Below, piece by piece: positions 8,601-19,110 of a stretch of DNA of 40,359 nt. Source of the stretch: Pelagophyceae sp. CCMP2097 (lineage: Eukaryota > Sar > Pelagophyceae); the NCBI GenBank assembly GCA_026770575.1, contig MU657173.1:52401-92759 (forward strand), written 5' to 3'. Numbering within the stretch: position 1 is the stretch's first letter; each line of letters begins with the position of its first letter. The notes under the pieces are model-generated. The model saw only the letters and a program-made list of their open reading frames with translations, searched no databases and was not told the origin of the DNA. Both the position numbers and the translations under genes were made by a program.

Positions 8601-10532
8601 ATTGCACGACATGGCGTGCGCAATCACGACCGCCGCCCCCGCGGAGACGCGGTTGTAGGCCAGGTTCAGGTCGCGGAGGCCCGTGTTCGTCTGCAGCGCT
8701 CTGCCCAAATGCTGCGCCGGGCCGTCGGCAAAGCCGTTCATGGAAAGATTGAGCGTGACGAGAGACGTGTTCAGCGCCAGCGACCTCGCCACCGCCGTCG
8801 CCGACTCGAGCCTAGAGTGGCCGTGCGAGGCTTCTCAAAGGGCGGCCAAGCGTACCGAATCAGGTTCCAGGAGAGGTCGAGGTCTGTGATGGTCCCGTTG
8901 CCGAGCAGCGCCTGGGCTATGGCCTCGCCCCCCGTCACAAAGTCCGGCTGCACGGCGTTGAGGGCCTCGCCGGCGCCGATCAAGTTCTCCGACAGGTCGA
9001 GCTTCGACAGCGTCCGGTGCTGCCCGACGGCGCCGACGAGCGCGGCGCACTCCGTGTCGTCGACGTCCGCCGCCGCCAAAGTCAACGTGCGCAGGACGCA
9101 GCACTCGCAGAGCAAAAACGCGCGCAGGTCCACCGACGACTCGTCGACGTCGTTGCGGGAGAGGTCGAGCGTGACGAGCGACGAACGCGCCCCGGTGCCG
9201 CCCGCCACCGCGGACTCGACCGGCGCGGCCTCGCCAGCAGGGTTGATGCTGGCCATCACGGCGGCGGTCATGGTCGTGACGCTGGCGCCCGCGCTGTCGG
9301 CGTCGTCGTCGGGCGGGTCGGCTTTTCCGGCGGCGTCGTCGGCCAACCCGACGAGGGCCAATTTCCTCTCCTCGCCCGGGTCGGCTTTTCCGGCTCTTTT
9401 GTCGCCTTTGTCGTACGCTCTCCCCGCGAGCGCGTGGCAGAGCGGGGCGATGGCCACGTCGGTGAGGCGGTTGTCGGCGAGGAGGAGGGCCTCGAGCGAC
9501 CGCGACATGGTGGGCAGCACTTTTGCGAGCGCCAGAATGACCGAGTCGCCGACGCCGGCGCCCGTCAAATCTAAAACGTGGGCGCCTCGCCTTCTCCGCA
9601 AAAGCACGGGCAGCGGCAGCGTGCCGTCGAGTTGGCGCAGGTCCAAGACATGTTTAGCGAATTCTTCCGACGTTTCCGGCCGCAGCTCGTCCAGCGCAGC
9701 AAAGCCGCTGCCCGGCAGCGCGGCGCCCAAGCCCGACCCCGCAGAGGCCGCCGACGCCAGCGATTCGTCGTCGTCTTCCTGCGCTTTCGCCGGGGGGTCC
9801 GGCTTGGGCGCGGGCGCGCGCTGGGCCGCGCGCGGCGCCGCCGTCTCGCGCGTCCGCGCGGCTTTCCGGACCTTGTCAAAGTAGCGCCACCTGTCGGCCG
9901 CGCGGACGTCCGCCACCGCCGGCGCAAGCTCGGGCCGCCGCGCCTCTTCTCGCGTGATCACGCCCGCGCGCGACAGCGACAGCCGCTCCCAGTTCGCCGC
10001 GTTCGGCGGCGCCGGGGAAAAGCTCACCTATGCAGGCGCAGCGTCAGGAGGCGGCAGTCCTCCAAAAACGCACCTTGACTGTCGACGAGTCGGCGAAGAG
10101 GTTGCCAAAGTCGGCGGCGCTTCCGAAGGAGACGCGCCTCTCCGTGAACTCGACAACGGCGTCGAACGACGCGGCGGCGTCGAACGTCGACCGCGTATGG
10201 ACCTTGTGCAGGCCGTCTAAGATCCGCGGGAACGAGGCCGAGGAGCCGCGCGGCCCGCGCGCGGGCTTCGACTCGATGCCCGCGCCGATCATGTCGAGCA
10301 AACCGTCGAGGTCCTGCAGAGACGATGCGCAGGGGCTCTCGCCGCGCGGCGCGGTGCCAGTGGCGTCCGCCGCCGCGGGCAGCGCCGCCGCGCCGCCCGG
10401 GCTCGCACTGCGGGCCGCGAGCATATCGGCCGCGCTCGGGCTCGCGCTGCGCGAGGCCCGCGACGCGCGCGCCGACGGCGGCGTCTCGATCGACGCGCGC
10501 GACGCCGGCGCCGACGCGCTTCCGTCGACCAT
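5676..10532 (-). CDS. Large leucine-rich-repeat / EF-hand protein (3 exons)
   Basis: Exons are 10532-10074, 10027-8856 and 8811-5676, giving about 1588 residues. The 46-nt intron 10028-10073 (gtgcgt..gcatag) and the 44-nt intron 8812-8855 (gtacgc..ctctag) join frames that otherwise look broken. Across the second junction the repeat LDLSWNLI|RLESATAVARSL keeps an exact 28-residue ribonuclease-inhibitor-type LRR period. Exon 1 is Ser/Ala-rich. LRRs span roughly 9600-8500. Two EF hands follow, loops DADGSGIIDEAE (about 7940-7970) and DVDDTGIMERDE (about 7830-7855), with all main calcium ligands. Then comes a conserved protist region with GFYDLDLRD and GRVRFDYVSTERP, a PQTP/PKSP proline-rich linker (about 6720-6850), and a C-terminal helical domain with WPDHRFLTTLLAQLGKSE that vaguely resembles DUF4476. 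A calcium-responsive scaffold is the likely role. Confidence 0.8.
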
Positions 10533-11066
10533 ACAATTGTACCAGTACCACCTTGGTTTGCGCTTCAGTCTGAAGCGTGAAAATCCGGCGCACCAAAATT
10601 TGGCGTTGACACTGCACTATGAACGTGCACGCACGCGTGGGAAATCGATGTGATCGACGCCCACCGTCCCGAGACACAGGCTGACGCGAGGTGCCGTGGA
10701 CGAGCAGGCCCGGGGGGGGGGGTCTGCAGGGACCCCGGTGCGGTGCAGGAGGTCAATCCTGGTTTTCTTGAAATCCCCGTCCACGTGTTTCGCGCCCCTC
10801 CGCAAGGGGGGCCACCAAGCAGGTTCGAACAAGGAGCGCCGCGGCGGTGCGCGCCGCGGCGGTTTCGCGTGAATGTTCAACTCAAGCGTGAACAAATGTA
10901 TTGGTGGAACATTGGTCACTCAAAAACGAAAGGTTCCGCATGGCAGTCCACACGCGTGTTGCAAGGAGTCCCGTGCGGTACCTGCTCTTCGGCGACCCTT
11001 GCCTCCGTGCGCACGAGTCGCGGGTCGTGTTCCTCGCCGGCAGCCGTGCGCATGGCTGCGTGAGGC
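10533..11066. other. Divergent intergenic region (LRR gene / TAZ gene)
   Basis: This is the shared upstream region of two divergent genes. ACAATTGTA (10533-10541) lies directly against the LRR gene ATG. An 11-base G run occurs near 10712. I found no gene here; the frames crossing it lack family signal. TATA-like or other core elements are not clear. Confidence 0.5.
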
Positions 11067-13308
11067 ATGGCGGCCCCGGACGAGGCGCCGGCGGCGGCGG
11101 CACCGGCGGCCGCAGCGGGAAGCAGTTCCGAGCGGGCTCAAGAGCCCTGCGGCGCCGTGGCCATCGAGTCGGCCGGCGAGACGGAGCGGCGCCGCGAGGC
11201 CGTCCAGGCGCGGGCGATGCCGGCGCTCCAGTTCATGCTCCGGCATTTTGGGGCTCTCCAGGCATGCGAGGCCAAAGTCTCAGACGTCCGCGCCCGCGCC
11301 CGCGATGCGCCGACGCGACGCCCCGCGGAAGCGGAAAAGGGCCGCGCGGAGCCGCCAAACCGCCCGCTCCTCGAAAGCTCGGAGCGCACGCGTCGCTGCG
11401 GAGAGCGGTCGGGTGGCGCAACTTTGACACTCGGGCCTGCCTCGGCGGATCGACGCCGCGGTGCCGACGCGCGCCGACGACAGGTGCGGCTCCAGAGCCG
11501 ACTCGGCTCCTTCGTGACGCACCTCGAGTCGACGATTGAAAAGCTTTCGGTGCGTTGGGCGTCTTTGTCGTGGGCCGCGCCAAAGGCTTTTTGGGGCCTT
11601 TCCGCTTTCCGCTTTCCAAGACCGCTTCTTAGGCGCCGGTGACGGTCGCGGAGTTGGAACAGATCGAGCATCACCTCGAGCGCACGCTGCTGCCCGTGCG
11701 GCGGCGCCTCGATGCCCAGCTCGTGGCGGTGCCCAGGGCGGCCGCCGAGGCGGCGGCGGACGAAGGAAGACGAACAAGCGTCGAAGAGGTGGCGGCCGCC
11801 GCCGTGGCCGCGTCGCCGGCGGCTGCGGCCGTGGACACGGTGGCCGCGATGGTGCCCCTCGGCGGCGGCGTGAGAAGGCGGGCGTCGGCGCCGCGTCGAT
11901 CTGCGAGCGACGTGTCGCTGCTGCGCATCAAGGAGGAGGTGGGCGACGAGGAGGAGGTTGGGGACGAGGAGGCGGCGGACTTTTGTCCGTCGAGTTTAGA
12001 CTTGGTGGTCACGTCGTCGGATTTCGGCAGCAGGTCCAGGTTCTCCTCGTTTGAGGGCGACTTCGTCGCGGCCATCCGCAACTTTGATGCCGACGCCGAG
12101 CAGCACGCCTCGCCGGGCCTCGACCGCCGGCGACCCGGGAGTATGGACTCGCTCTGCGACGCCGGCGCTGATTTGGACTTTGACGCTACCGACGAAGACC
12201 TCGCGCAGGACGACGACGTCGTCGCGCGTTGTGACGACGACGTCTCGCGCGACGACGCGCTGCACGCGCTGGCGGGCCGCCGGCCGCGGACGCGGAAGAA
12301 GCCAAAGCTCGAGGGAGACGACGGCACATCGGCGTCGCGCCCCGCGCCGCCGGCGCGCTTCGACGACGACGCGCCTCTGGAGGACTACGACGACGACGGG
12401 GCGTCGCCTGCCATCGTTTTGCCGAGCGAGATTGAATACTCGTGCTCGCTCTGCGACGCGCGCTACGCTTCCACGACGCCCTGCAACTTCAACCCCTGGT
12501 GGTCTTTGGAGCAGCACGGGTGCCCCAAGTGCGGCAGGGCGCAGTTCCCATGGATAGACATTTCGTTGCCGGCGAATCAGATTACGCACATGGGCGCGGA
12601 AGCTCACGTGGCCACGCACGCAGAGCCGCGAAACGACGACGAAGGCGACGACAAGCCACAATGCGCGCGGCCGCCGAGCCCGCGCGCGCCGCCCGACGAC
12701 GGCGCAGCGGCACCCGGCGACGACTGGGCCGCGCCGGGCGAATCCGGCGCCGGCGCGACGGCGGCGCTGACGGCGGCGCAGGCGCGCGCGTTGCTCGCTT
12801 TGATGTCGCACGCGCGCAGGTGCCCCGGCCGCCACCGGTCGCCGCGGCACGCGGCGGCTTGCCTGTCCACAAAATTCGTCATGCTGCACGCAAGAGACTG
12901 CCCAAACGCGTCCGGCGGCTGCCCCTTTGGCTGGTGCGCCGCCGTCAAGCGCCTCGTGGCGCACTTGATGCGCTGCCCGGGCTGCGACGTCTGCGCCGCC
13001 GCCGCCGACGACGACGGCCTCGACGGCGACGGCGACGCGGAACGAGGGCCCGGCGTCGCCGCGCCGCCGGCCGCGGCCGCCGGCGACGCGTACGACGCGC
13101 CGCAGGGCGAGCCTCGCGCGGTGGACGACGCCGCGCCGCCGCGGAACGACAGCCTCTGGGGACTCGAACTCGGCCTCGCCATGGTGCGTTTTAGTGTTGT
13201 GTGGTAAAGTCGTCCACCTTCAATCACGCCTGGGAGCGTCTTGGCACCGTCTGATGTCACCCACAGGCGGAGAGCTGCCCGAGCATCGCATCGAGCATCG
13301 TCGGCTAG
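11067..13308 (+). CDS. TAZ-type zinc-finger protein (CBP/p300-like finger without acetyltransferase)
   Basis: Exons are 11067-11549, 11633-13183 and 13267-13308, about 691 residues. Introns 11550-11632 and 13184-13266 are both 83 nt, both start gtgcgt, and both preserve phase 0. A further stop-free 207-nt candidate intron (11277-11483) would shorten exon 1 to give EAK|VRLQSRLGSF. The N-terminus is Ala-rich then helical. An acidic, low-complexity centre follows. A four-Cys module with CSLCDARY and CPKCGRAQFPW lies at about 12440-12560. The TAZ finger (about 12790-13005) shows H-x3-C / C / C-x4-C / H-x3-C spacing: SHARRCPGRH, LHARDCPNASGGCPFGWC, HLMRCPGCDVC. TAZ fingers bind transactivation peptides, so a nuclear adaptor role is likely. 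No HAT or bromodomain is present. The short last exon is inferred from splice phase only. Confidence 0.75.
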
Positions 13309-13886
13309 CTCGTCTCGACGCCGTTTGGGTTTCGAGCGCCGGCGCCGACACCGATCCGGCGGCTCCGTGAAGGATATCCGAGCGTCTCGTCGCTGTGTTC
13401 GAAGACAACACAGCCTCGCGCTCGGCTCCACGACCCTCGATTTTATTTCCAAAATTACATACTCTGTGACCGACTCGGGGCGCGTTGTATGACGGAGAGC
13501 CAGCGATCTCAACAGGTCCCTTGTTGGGACACGACGACTGGAAAGCGAGCGCCGAGCTGCCAGTGCTTTCAACGTCGCGAGGTCCCTTGTTGGGACACCA
13601 CGACTGGAAAGCGAGCGCCGGGCTGCCAGTGCTTTCAACGTCGCGAGGTCCCTTGTCCACAGTGTGGGCCACCACGACTGGAAAATCAAGTCCTCTCGAG
13701 TCATTTTTTCTCAATGAGGGGGATCCGAGCGATGACGCAGTGGGCGGACCTCTGCTTGCTTGTCCTTGCGCCACGTGGACCGGTCACAGCGTCGAACCCG
13801 GGCTCGAGAAAATTCCCCGGCAGCGCCGCACGCACGGCAATTTTCCATTTCTGTACTTTTTGTTCCCCCAGTCAGATCACGAGCAG
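13309..13886. other. Intergenic region with 66-bp tandem repeats
   Basis: No ATG-initiated gene is supported. The region holds two full and one partial copy of a 66-bp repeat (13514-13690). A reading frame continuous with the DnaJ gene runs through it, but it has no in-frame ATG before 13887. Confidence 0.5.
13514..13690. repeat. 66-bp tandem direct repeat, 2.7 copies
   Basis: Copies begin at 13514, 13580 and 13646, each with aggtcccttg, and the first two differ at only two or so bases. The third copy diverges after about 10 bases but regains ccacgactggaaa. Each full copy holds a small inverted element gtccc-ttgtt-gggac. The period is a multiple of three and the repeats stay open in more than one frame, which explains the repetitive 22-residue peptides predicted on both strands. 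I regard it as non-coding. Confidence 0.85.
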
Positions 13887-15931
13887 ATGGAGGCGGCCCC
13901 CGACGCGAACGGCGCGGGGCAGGCGGAGGCGGAGCGCGCGGCGGCGGAGGGCCTATCTTCGATGGGCTTCCAGCAGCCTCGGCCGAAGCACATTGGCCAG
14001 GGGCTTTCCGTCTTCGTCTCCAACGTGGGCTGCGGCTTCCTGGCAGGCGCCGCGACGCTCGTCGCGGCCCCCGTCCTCGGGGCGCGCGAGGAGGGCCTGA
14101 CCGGCTTCGCAAAGGGCCTCGGCACGGGCATTTTGGGAGCCGTCGCGCTGCCCGCATTCCGGCGGCGTCCTTCAAAGCATTGATAGGTCCCGCGGAAACG
14201 GCGCATTGATAGGTCCTCGGTCTCGCGACGGGCGTCAAGGGCCTCTACGACGGCGCCGTCGCCACGCCCGCGACGTTTCAGGCCTCGGTGCGTATACCGT
14301 GTTTGCTCTTGAGCGGCTACCGTGTTTGCTCTTTGCGAGCGCTTTGGGAATAGGTTGAGGGCAAAGAGTGGGACGAAACGACGCAGCAGTGGAAGTTCTA
14401 CGACCTCTCTGTCGAGCGCGCCGAGGTTTTAGCCGACGGCGCCGAGGACGCGTTGTTCAAGGAGAGGCGCGCGGCGCGGAAAGCGAAGCGCGCCGCGCCC
14501 GCGTTGGCGGGCGAGAGTTCCGCGCCGGCGAAGAAGGTCTTCGACACTGCGTTCTACGACGAGCTCGGCGTTTCCCCCGACGCTACCGAGGGCGCGATCA
14601 AGAAAGCTTATTACAAGCAAGCGTTGAAGTGCCACCCCGACAAATGTCCCGGCGACGAGAAGGCCCAAGGCCGTTTTCAAAGGATCGGTGCCGCATACCA
14701 AGTCCTCTCCGACCCGGAGGCGCGCAAGCGCTACGATGTGAAGGGTCTGGCGGACGTGGACGCGAAAGCGCACGTGGACGCCTCGACGTTCTTCGCAATG
14801 GTCTTCGGCTCCGAACAGTTCGAAGGCTTGGTCGGCGAGCTGCAGCTCGCTTCCATGATGCGCGCGGCGACTTCCGACGGCGCCGCGGACGACGACGTGC
14901 CCGACGCGGAAGAATTGGCGTTCAAGCAGCGCAAGCGAGTCGTCAAGCTCGCCGCTACTCTTTTAGACGACGTCTTGAGGCCTTACTTCGAGGGGCCCGC
15001 CGAAAACGCAGAGGCGACGATTCTCTCGCGCGCCGACGAACTCGTCTCGACACCGTTCGGCGCCGCGCTTGTTTTGGTCATCGCGGGCGTCTACGAGGCT
15101 TCCGCCCGGCGCGCGCTGTCGACGTACGCCGAGGGCGCCGCTTTGGTCATGAGGGACGGGGCGCACGTGGCCGGGACGAAGTTTGATGTCGTGCGCGACG
15201 CGACTCGAGCCGTGGCGTCGACGCGTGCGGCCGCCCGCGCCGAGCAGGACCGCGCAGAAGCCTCGGCCGCGGCGGGCAAGGCGGCGGCCAACCCGTGGGC
15301 GCATCTGACGTCGGACACGGAGGGCGCCGGCGATGTCTCGGACGCGCCGTGGATGATTGTGGCAGATCGCCACGGAAAATGGCACGCAGAGTACTACATG
15401 CGCTCAGAGTCCGTTTTGGCGGTCTGGCGCGACATGTCCTACTCCTTTGCTGCGGTTTTATTCGAGCGCAAGCTGGTTGTTGAAGGTGGGTTCGGGCCGT
15501 GGGTGGTGAACAAGACGTACGGGACGCCCTCTGCCGTCGACGCCATCAAGCTCGCCGCGCACGTCGAGGCCGGCGCCGTCGTCACCCGCGAGTCGGCGGC
15601 GGCGGCGGTGGCGCGCGGGAGGCAGGTCGAGATGATGTCGGCGGTGATGGAAGCCGCATGGCGCCTGAGCGTCGTCGACATCGAAGCGACTCTCCACAAG
15701 GCCTGCCATAAAGTTCTAGCGGACCACGGCGTCGACGAATCCGTGCGCAAGGACCGCGCCGTCGCCATGAGGAACGTCGCTTTACTCTTCCGCGCCCGCG
15801 CCACCGCCGCCGGCCACGCCGACACGTGGCAGCAGGCCCTCAAGCGCCAAATCGGTGCCGGCGCGGGGCCCGGCGCCCCGCCGCCATCGGCCAAGGCGCC
15901 ACCCGCGGCCAAGGAGCCCGCGGCCAAGTAG
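13887..15931 (+). CDS. DnaJ (Hsp40) co-chaperone with DnaJ-X domain
   Basis: Probable exons are 13887-14141, 14213-14287 and 14354-15931, about 635 residues. The intron 14288-14353 (gtgcgt..aatag) is clear. The first intron is less certain: GT at 14142, or GC at 14154, with acceptor at 14212; either restores GTGILGA..VLGLATGVKG. The N-terminus is a Gly/Ala-rich hydrophobic segment that could insert in or touch a membrane. The J domain starts at about 14545 (FDTAFYDELGVSPDATEGAI) with the HPD triad at 14633-14641 and ends LSDPEARKRYD. The following region (DDVLRPYFEG..ILSRADELVSTPFGAALV) matches the DnaJ-X domain. There is no CaaX box; the C-terminus is AKAPPAAKEPAAK. It should stimulate Hsp70 ATPase. 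A duplicated acceptor motif lies at 14178-14216. Confidence 0.85.
14178..14216 (+). repeat. Duplicated 14-bp splice-acceptor block in the DnaJ gene
   Basis: The block gcattgataggtcc occurs at 14178-14191 and again at 14203-14216, 25 bp apart. Both copies contain a possible 3' splice site (gatag). Only the second gives a frame that continues into the conserved exon VLGLATGVKGLYDG; the first would shift the frame. Confidence 0.7.
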
Positions 15932-16390
15932 ACGCAACCGCCGGCACGACCTCGAGGCGACGCCGTGCCGCACCCCTTTGTTTTTCAATCCAAGTTTACT
16001 AAGGAACCTCCAAATAAACTTCGACGTCGGGAGAGACCGATGGGACGGCTGAAGGACCGACGAGCCAAGCTCCGCAGAGCGCGGCGGAGAGAAAACTAGA
16101 GAAGCTGGCGACCACCGTGGCGGCACGAGCCGTGCACGTTGGGGCGCGCGTCTGCCTTGCGAGCGACTCGGCGCGGCGCGGCGTCGTCGACACGAGCCGC
16201 AACATTCGCCTCAACGACCGCTTCGGGCCGCCTTAAGCCGCCGGCGCCCGCTCGACCGTGACCTCCAAATCCCAGAAGCGTTTACAAAAACGACTTTAGG
16301 CGATAGGTCTCGACTGACAGCCGTCGCACTGGCAGCCTTTGCACCGAGGGAGGTCACCCCCGGGGTCGCTCGCGTCGGAGCGGCGCCGGC
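15932..16390. other. Intergenic region, DnaJ gene to TM9SF gene
   Basis: There is no confident gene. The part at 16080-16236 could be the last coding exon of a small gene (separate entry). The sequence tttacaaaaacgactttag near 16280 resembles motifs near 390 and 39570, possibly an untranslated-region signal; that is speculative. Confidence 0.4.
16080..16236 (+). other. Possible small coding exon, uncertain
   Basis: A frame that includes KLEKLATTVAARAVH and ends SRNIRLNDRFGPP-stop (TAA 16234-16236) has the codon texture of this genome and a possible acceptor (cgcag) just before it. No start exon could be joined with confidence. It may be a real small gene, an untranslated region or chance. 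Confidence 0.2.
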
Positions 16391-18636
16391 ATGGCGGCTC
16401 GCGGCGGCGGCGGCGTCGGCGCGGCGGTGGGGCGTTTCGTGGTCCTGGCGCTCCTGGCGTCGCAGGCGGCAGCATGGCGCGTCGGCCTGTGCGCGTTTTC
16501 GCCTCTGGCGGCGGGACCGCCTATCCTCGCAGGTCGCTGCCCGGCGTGGCGCCCAAGTCTTATTCGGCGCGCGAGGCGGTGCCGCTGGCGGTGGGCACTG
16601 TGACGTCGACGCGGACGCAGATGCCGTACCTCTACGACGCCCTACCCTTCTGCAAATCGAACAAGGCGAGTACGATGCCGCGAGCCCGGCGTATCGCGGA
16701 CGCGCCATGTAGGCCGAGGGCGGGGACCAGCTCGCCGGCGACTCGGATACGGAGAGCCTGTGAGCTTTGCTCTTTCATGCCGCGCCGGAGCCTCAAGGAT
16801 CCCCCCGCGACAGGTACGCCATCGAGATGAAGGTACACGAGGCGTGCAAGATTGTTTGCCGGAAGCAACACACGAAGCAAGAGATGAAAATGTTCCAAAA
16901 GCTTATCGACAGTGAATACAGGTGCGACCTTGGCTCACCTTTGATGTCGATAAAGGCGTCGATTGGTGGGCCAGCCCCACCCAGGGTGGATTTCAAGCAA
17001 GCAAGACGCCTGTGTAGGATATCGTGGTACGTGGACTCTTTACCCGCGGCGACGCAGAACGACGACTACGGGGGGTGCCTCACGCGCGGCTTCCCCGTGG
17101 GGTCCACCGTGCCGCCGGCGTACGACGGCGGTTCGGCGACGCACTTTTTGTACAACCACCTCCGAATCGTGCTCCACTACCACGAGTCGCCGACCTTTGA
17201 GGGAGCGAGAATCGTGGGCTTCGAGGTGCAGCCGTTTTCGGTCCGGCACGAGTGGGACGGCGACTACGAGGGGAGCCGCACCATGCTCAAGACGTGCAAC
17301 GAGATGCACGCCGTGGCGCAGGGCGCTTCCGCGATGCAGGCGGCGGAGATGGCGCAGGACGTTGTTTATTCGTACGACGTGCAGTGGACCCAATCTTCGA
17401 CCCCGTGGGCCCAGCGCTGGGACGTTTACCTGAGAGGCGACCCGGACGACGAGATGCACTACTTTTCAATTGTCAACTCGTTGATGATCGTCCTGTTCCT
17501 CACGGGCGTGGTGGCCGTGATCATGCTCCGCACGCTAAGGCGGGATATCTCCACGTACAACGAGATGCAGCTCGAGGAAGCCGCAGAGGAGAGCGGCTGG
17601 AAGTTGCTCCACGGCGACGTTTGCAGCCGCGCCGGAAAACCGGAGACCCCGGACCGGGAATTGGAGTGGTCTGGGGAACGTCGTCGACTCCAGAGCCGCT
17701 TCTTAGGTCTTCCGCCCCCCGCCGAACAACCCCATGCTGCTGGCGACGCTGGCGGGCACGGGCTGCCAGCTGCTGGCCATGACGCTGTGCACGGCGGTCT
17801 TTGCTTTGCTGGGTTTTCTCTCGCCGGCGAACCGCGGCGACCTCCTCACCGCCCTCCTCCTCCTCTTCGTGGCCACGGGCGGCGTCAACGGATACTGCAC
17901 CGCCACGCTCTACAAGCTCTTCAAGGGCCGGCGGCCGAAACAAGCAGCAGCGCTCGCCGCGACTTTGTATCCGGGAGTCTCGCTCGCCATCTTCGGCGCT
18001 TTAGAGCTGCTGCTGCAGCGGCGCGGGTCCTCCACCGCCGGCGTGCGGACGACGGTCTCTTTGCTGGCGCTCTGGGCCGGCGTCTCGGCACCGTTGGTTC
18101 TCGCGGGCGCGCACTTTGGCGCCGACGCTCGCCCCTTGGAACCTCCGACGCGCGTCTCCCAAATCCCGCGGCACGTCCCGCAACAGGCGTGGTACGCGCA
18201 CCCAGTCCTGGCAGTGGCCTTTGGCGGCGTGCTGCCCTTTGGGGCGGTGTGCGTGGAATTGTTTTTTATCATGTCGGCTCTGTGGCTCCACCAAATCTAC
18301 TACGTCTTCGGCTTCCTCGTCGCCGTACTTTTGATCTTGGTCGCGACGTGCGCCGAGATGACGATTGTCATGGTCTACTTCCAACTGTGCGGTGAAGACT
18401 ACAACTGGTGGTGGCGCGCCTTTCTCTCCTCGGGGTCCGCCGCCGGATACCTCTTCCTCTACAGCGTATGGTACTTCCACTCCAAGCTCGACATCGTCGG
18501 GGGCGTGCCCGCCGCGGTGTATTTCGGGCACATGGCCGTGATCGCGTTGACCTTCTTCTTGCTCTGCGGCGCGGTAGGCTTCTACGCCAGCTTGGCTTTT
18601 GTGCTCAAGATCTACGCCTGCATCAAGAGCGACTAA
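16391..18636 (+). CDS. TM9SF: TM9SF / nonaspanin (endomembrane protein 70 family)
   Basis: Six exons: 16391-16488, 16533-16665, 16713-16759, 16814-16921, 17018-17618, 17707-18636; 638 residues, normal for the family. The signal peptide is followed by LPGVAPKSYSAREAVPLAV, TSTRTQMPYLYDALPFC and the lumenal GDQLAGDSDTESLYAIEMKV. The conserved W-A-x-R-W-D-x-Y-L, FSIVNSLMIVLFLTG, LRRDISTYNE and GWKLLHGD|VFRPP blocks lead into nine transmembrane segments and the C-terminal KIYACIKSD, matching the family KxD/E sorting signal. Intron 16666-16712 is GC-AG (gcgagt..tgtag); no GT alternative keeps the frame. Intron 16922-17017 is 96 nt, stop-free and in frame, so it is invisible in a plain frame scan. 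The protein acts in Golgi/endosome membranes in cargo sorting and adhesion. Confidence 0.93.
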
Positions 18637-19110
18637 GCGCCAGCTCCTTAACGCTTGAGGACCCCCGGGCGGAGGAGGAAGCGGGCCTAGACTCCCGTAG
18701 ACACCCATCCCCGCCAATCCCGGAATGCACTCTCGGCCTGCTTTATAGTCCCAACACACAACACCCCCAACAGCACTGGACGGCACGTTCCGCAGGCTTC
18801 AAAAAATCAGAGTACACGTCGCATGTTTTGGCCAGCTACCTCTTCCCCACCGAGAGCGAAGCGTTGAGGCGCCTGCCACCGAGAACCAACACCCACGCGA
18901 ACACCACGCGAGGCAGCCCAATGGGGCGGGACAGGCAGGGTTGACGGCCAGGGATGGCCCGACCGCCTACAATTGTAGTGAGGCTCGGCAGCGAGGTTTA
19001 ATCGCTAATCAAATCCTGCAAGGCAAGGCAAAGGCGTGCCGCGGGTTCCCGGAAAGCGGGGTAGGATTGGTTCCGTGGACGACGGACCCTCGGTGTCGGC
19101 GTCTGCGAAG
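18637..19110. other. Intergenic region, TM9SF to VPS50
   Basis: Nothing supported as a gene. A 12-bp perfect palindrome ctacaattgtag lies at 18967-18978, about 130 bp before the VPS50 start; it contains the ACAATTGTA motif also seen near 264 and at 10533. The reading frame that enters the next gene from 19036 starts with GTG, not ATG. Confidence 0.5.

Noticed and set aside
8771..8856. Apparent frameshift or split of the LRR gene into two genes
   Set aside because: A 44-nt GT-AG intron joins the frames and restores an exact 28-residue LRR period.
10712..10722. Run of 11 G as a functional element
   Set aside because: A single homopolymer in GC-rich DNA; no paired G-runs to make a convincing quadruplex.
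13485..13886. Coding extension of the DnaJ protein through the 66-bp repeats
   Set aside because: The frame is open but has no ATG before 13887, and the repeats are open in several frames by virtue of their period.
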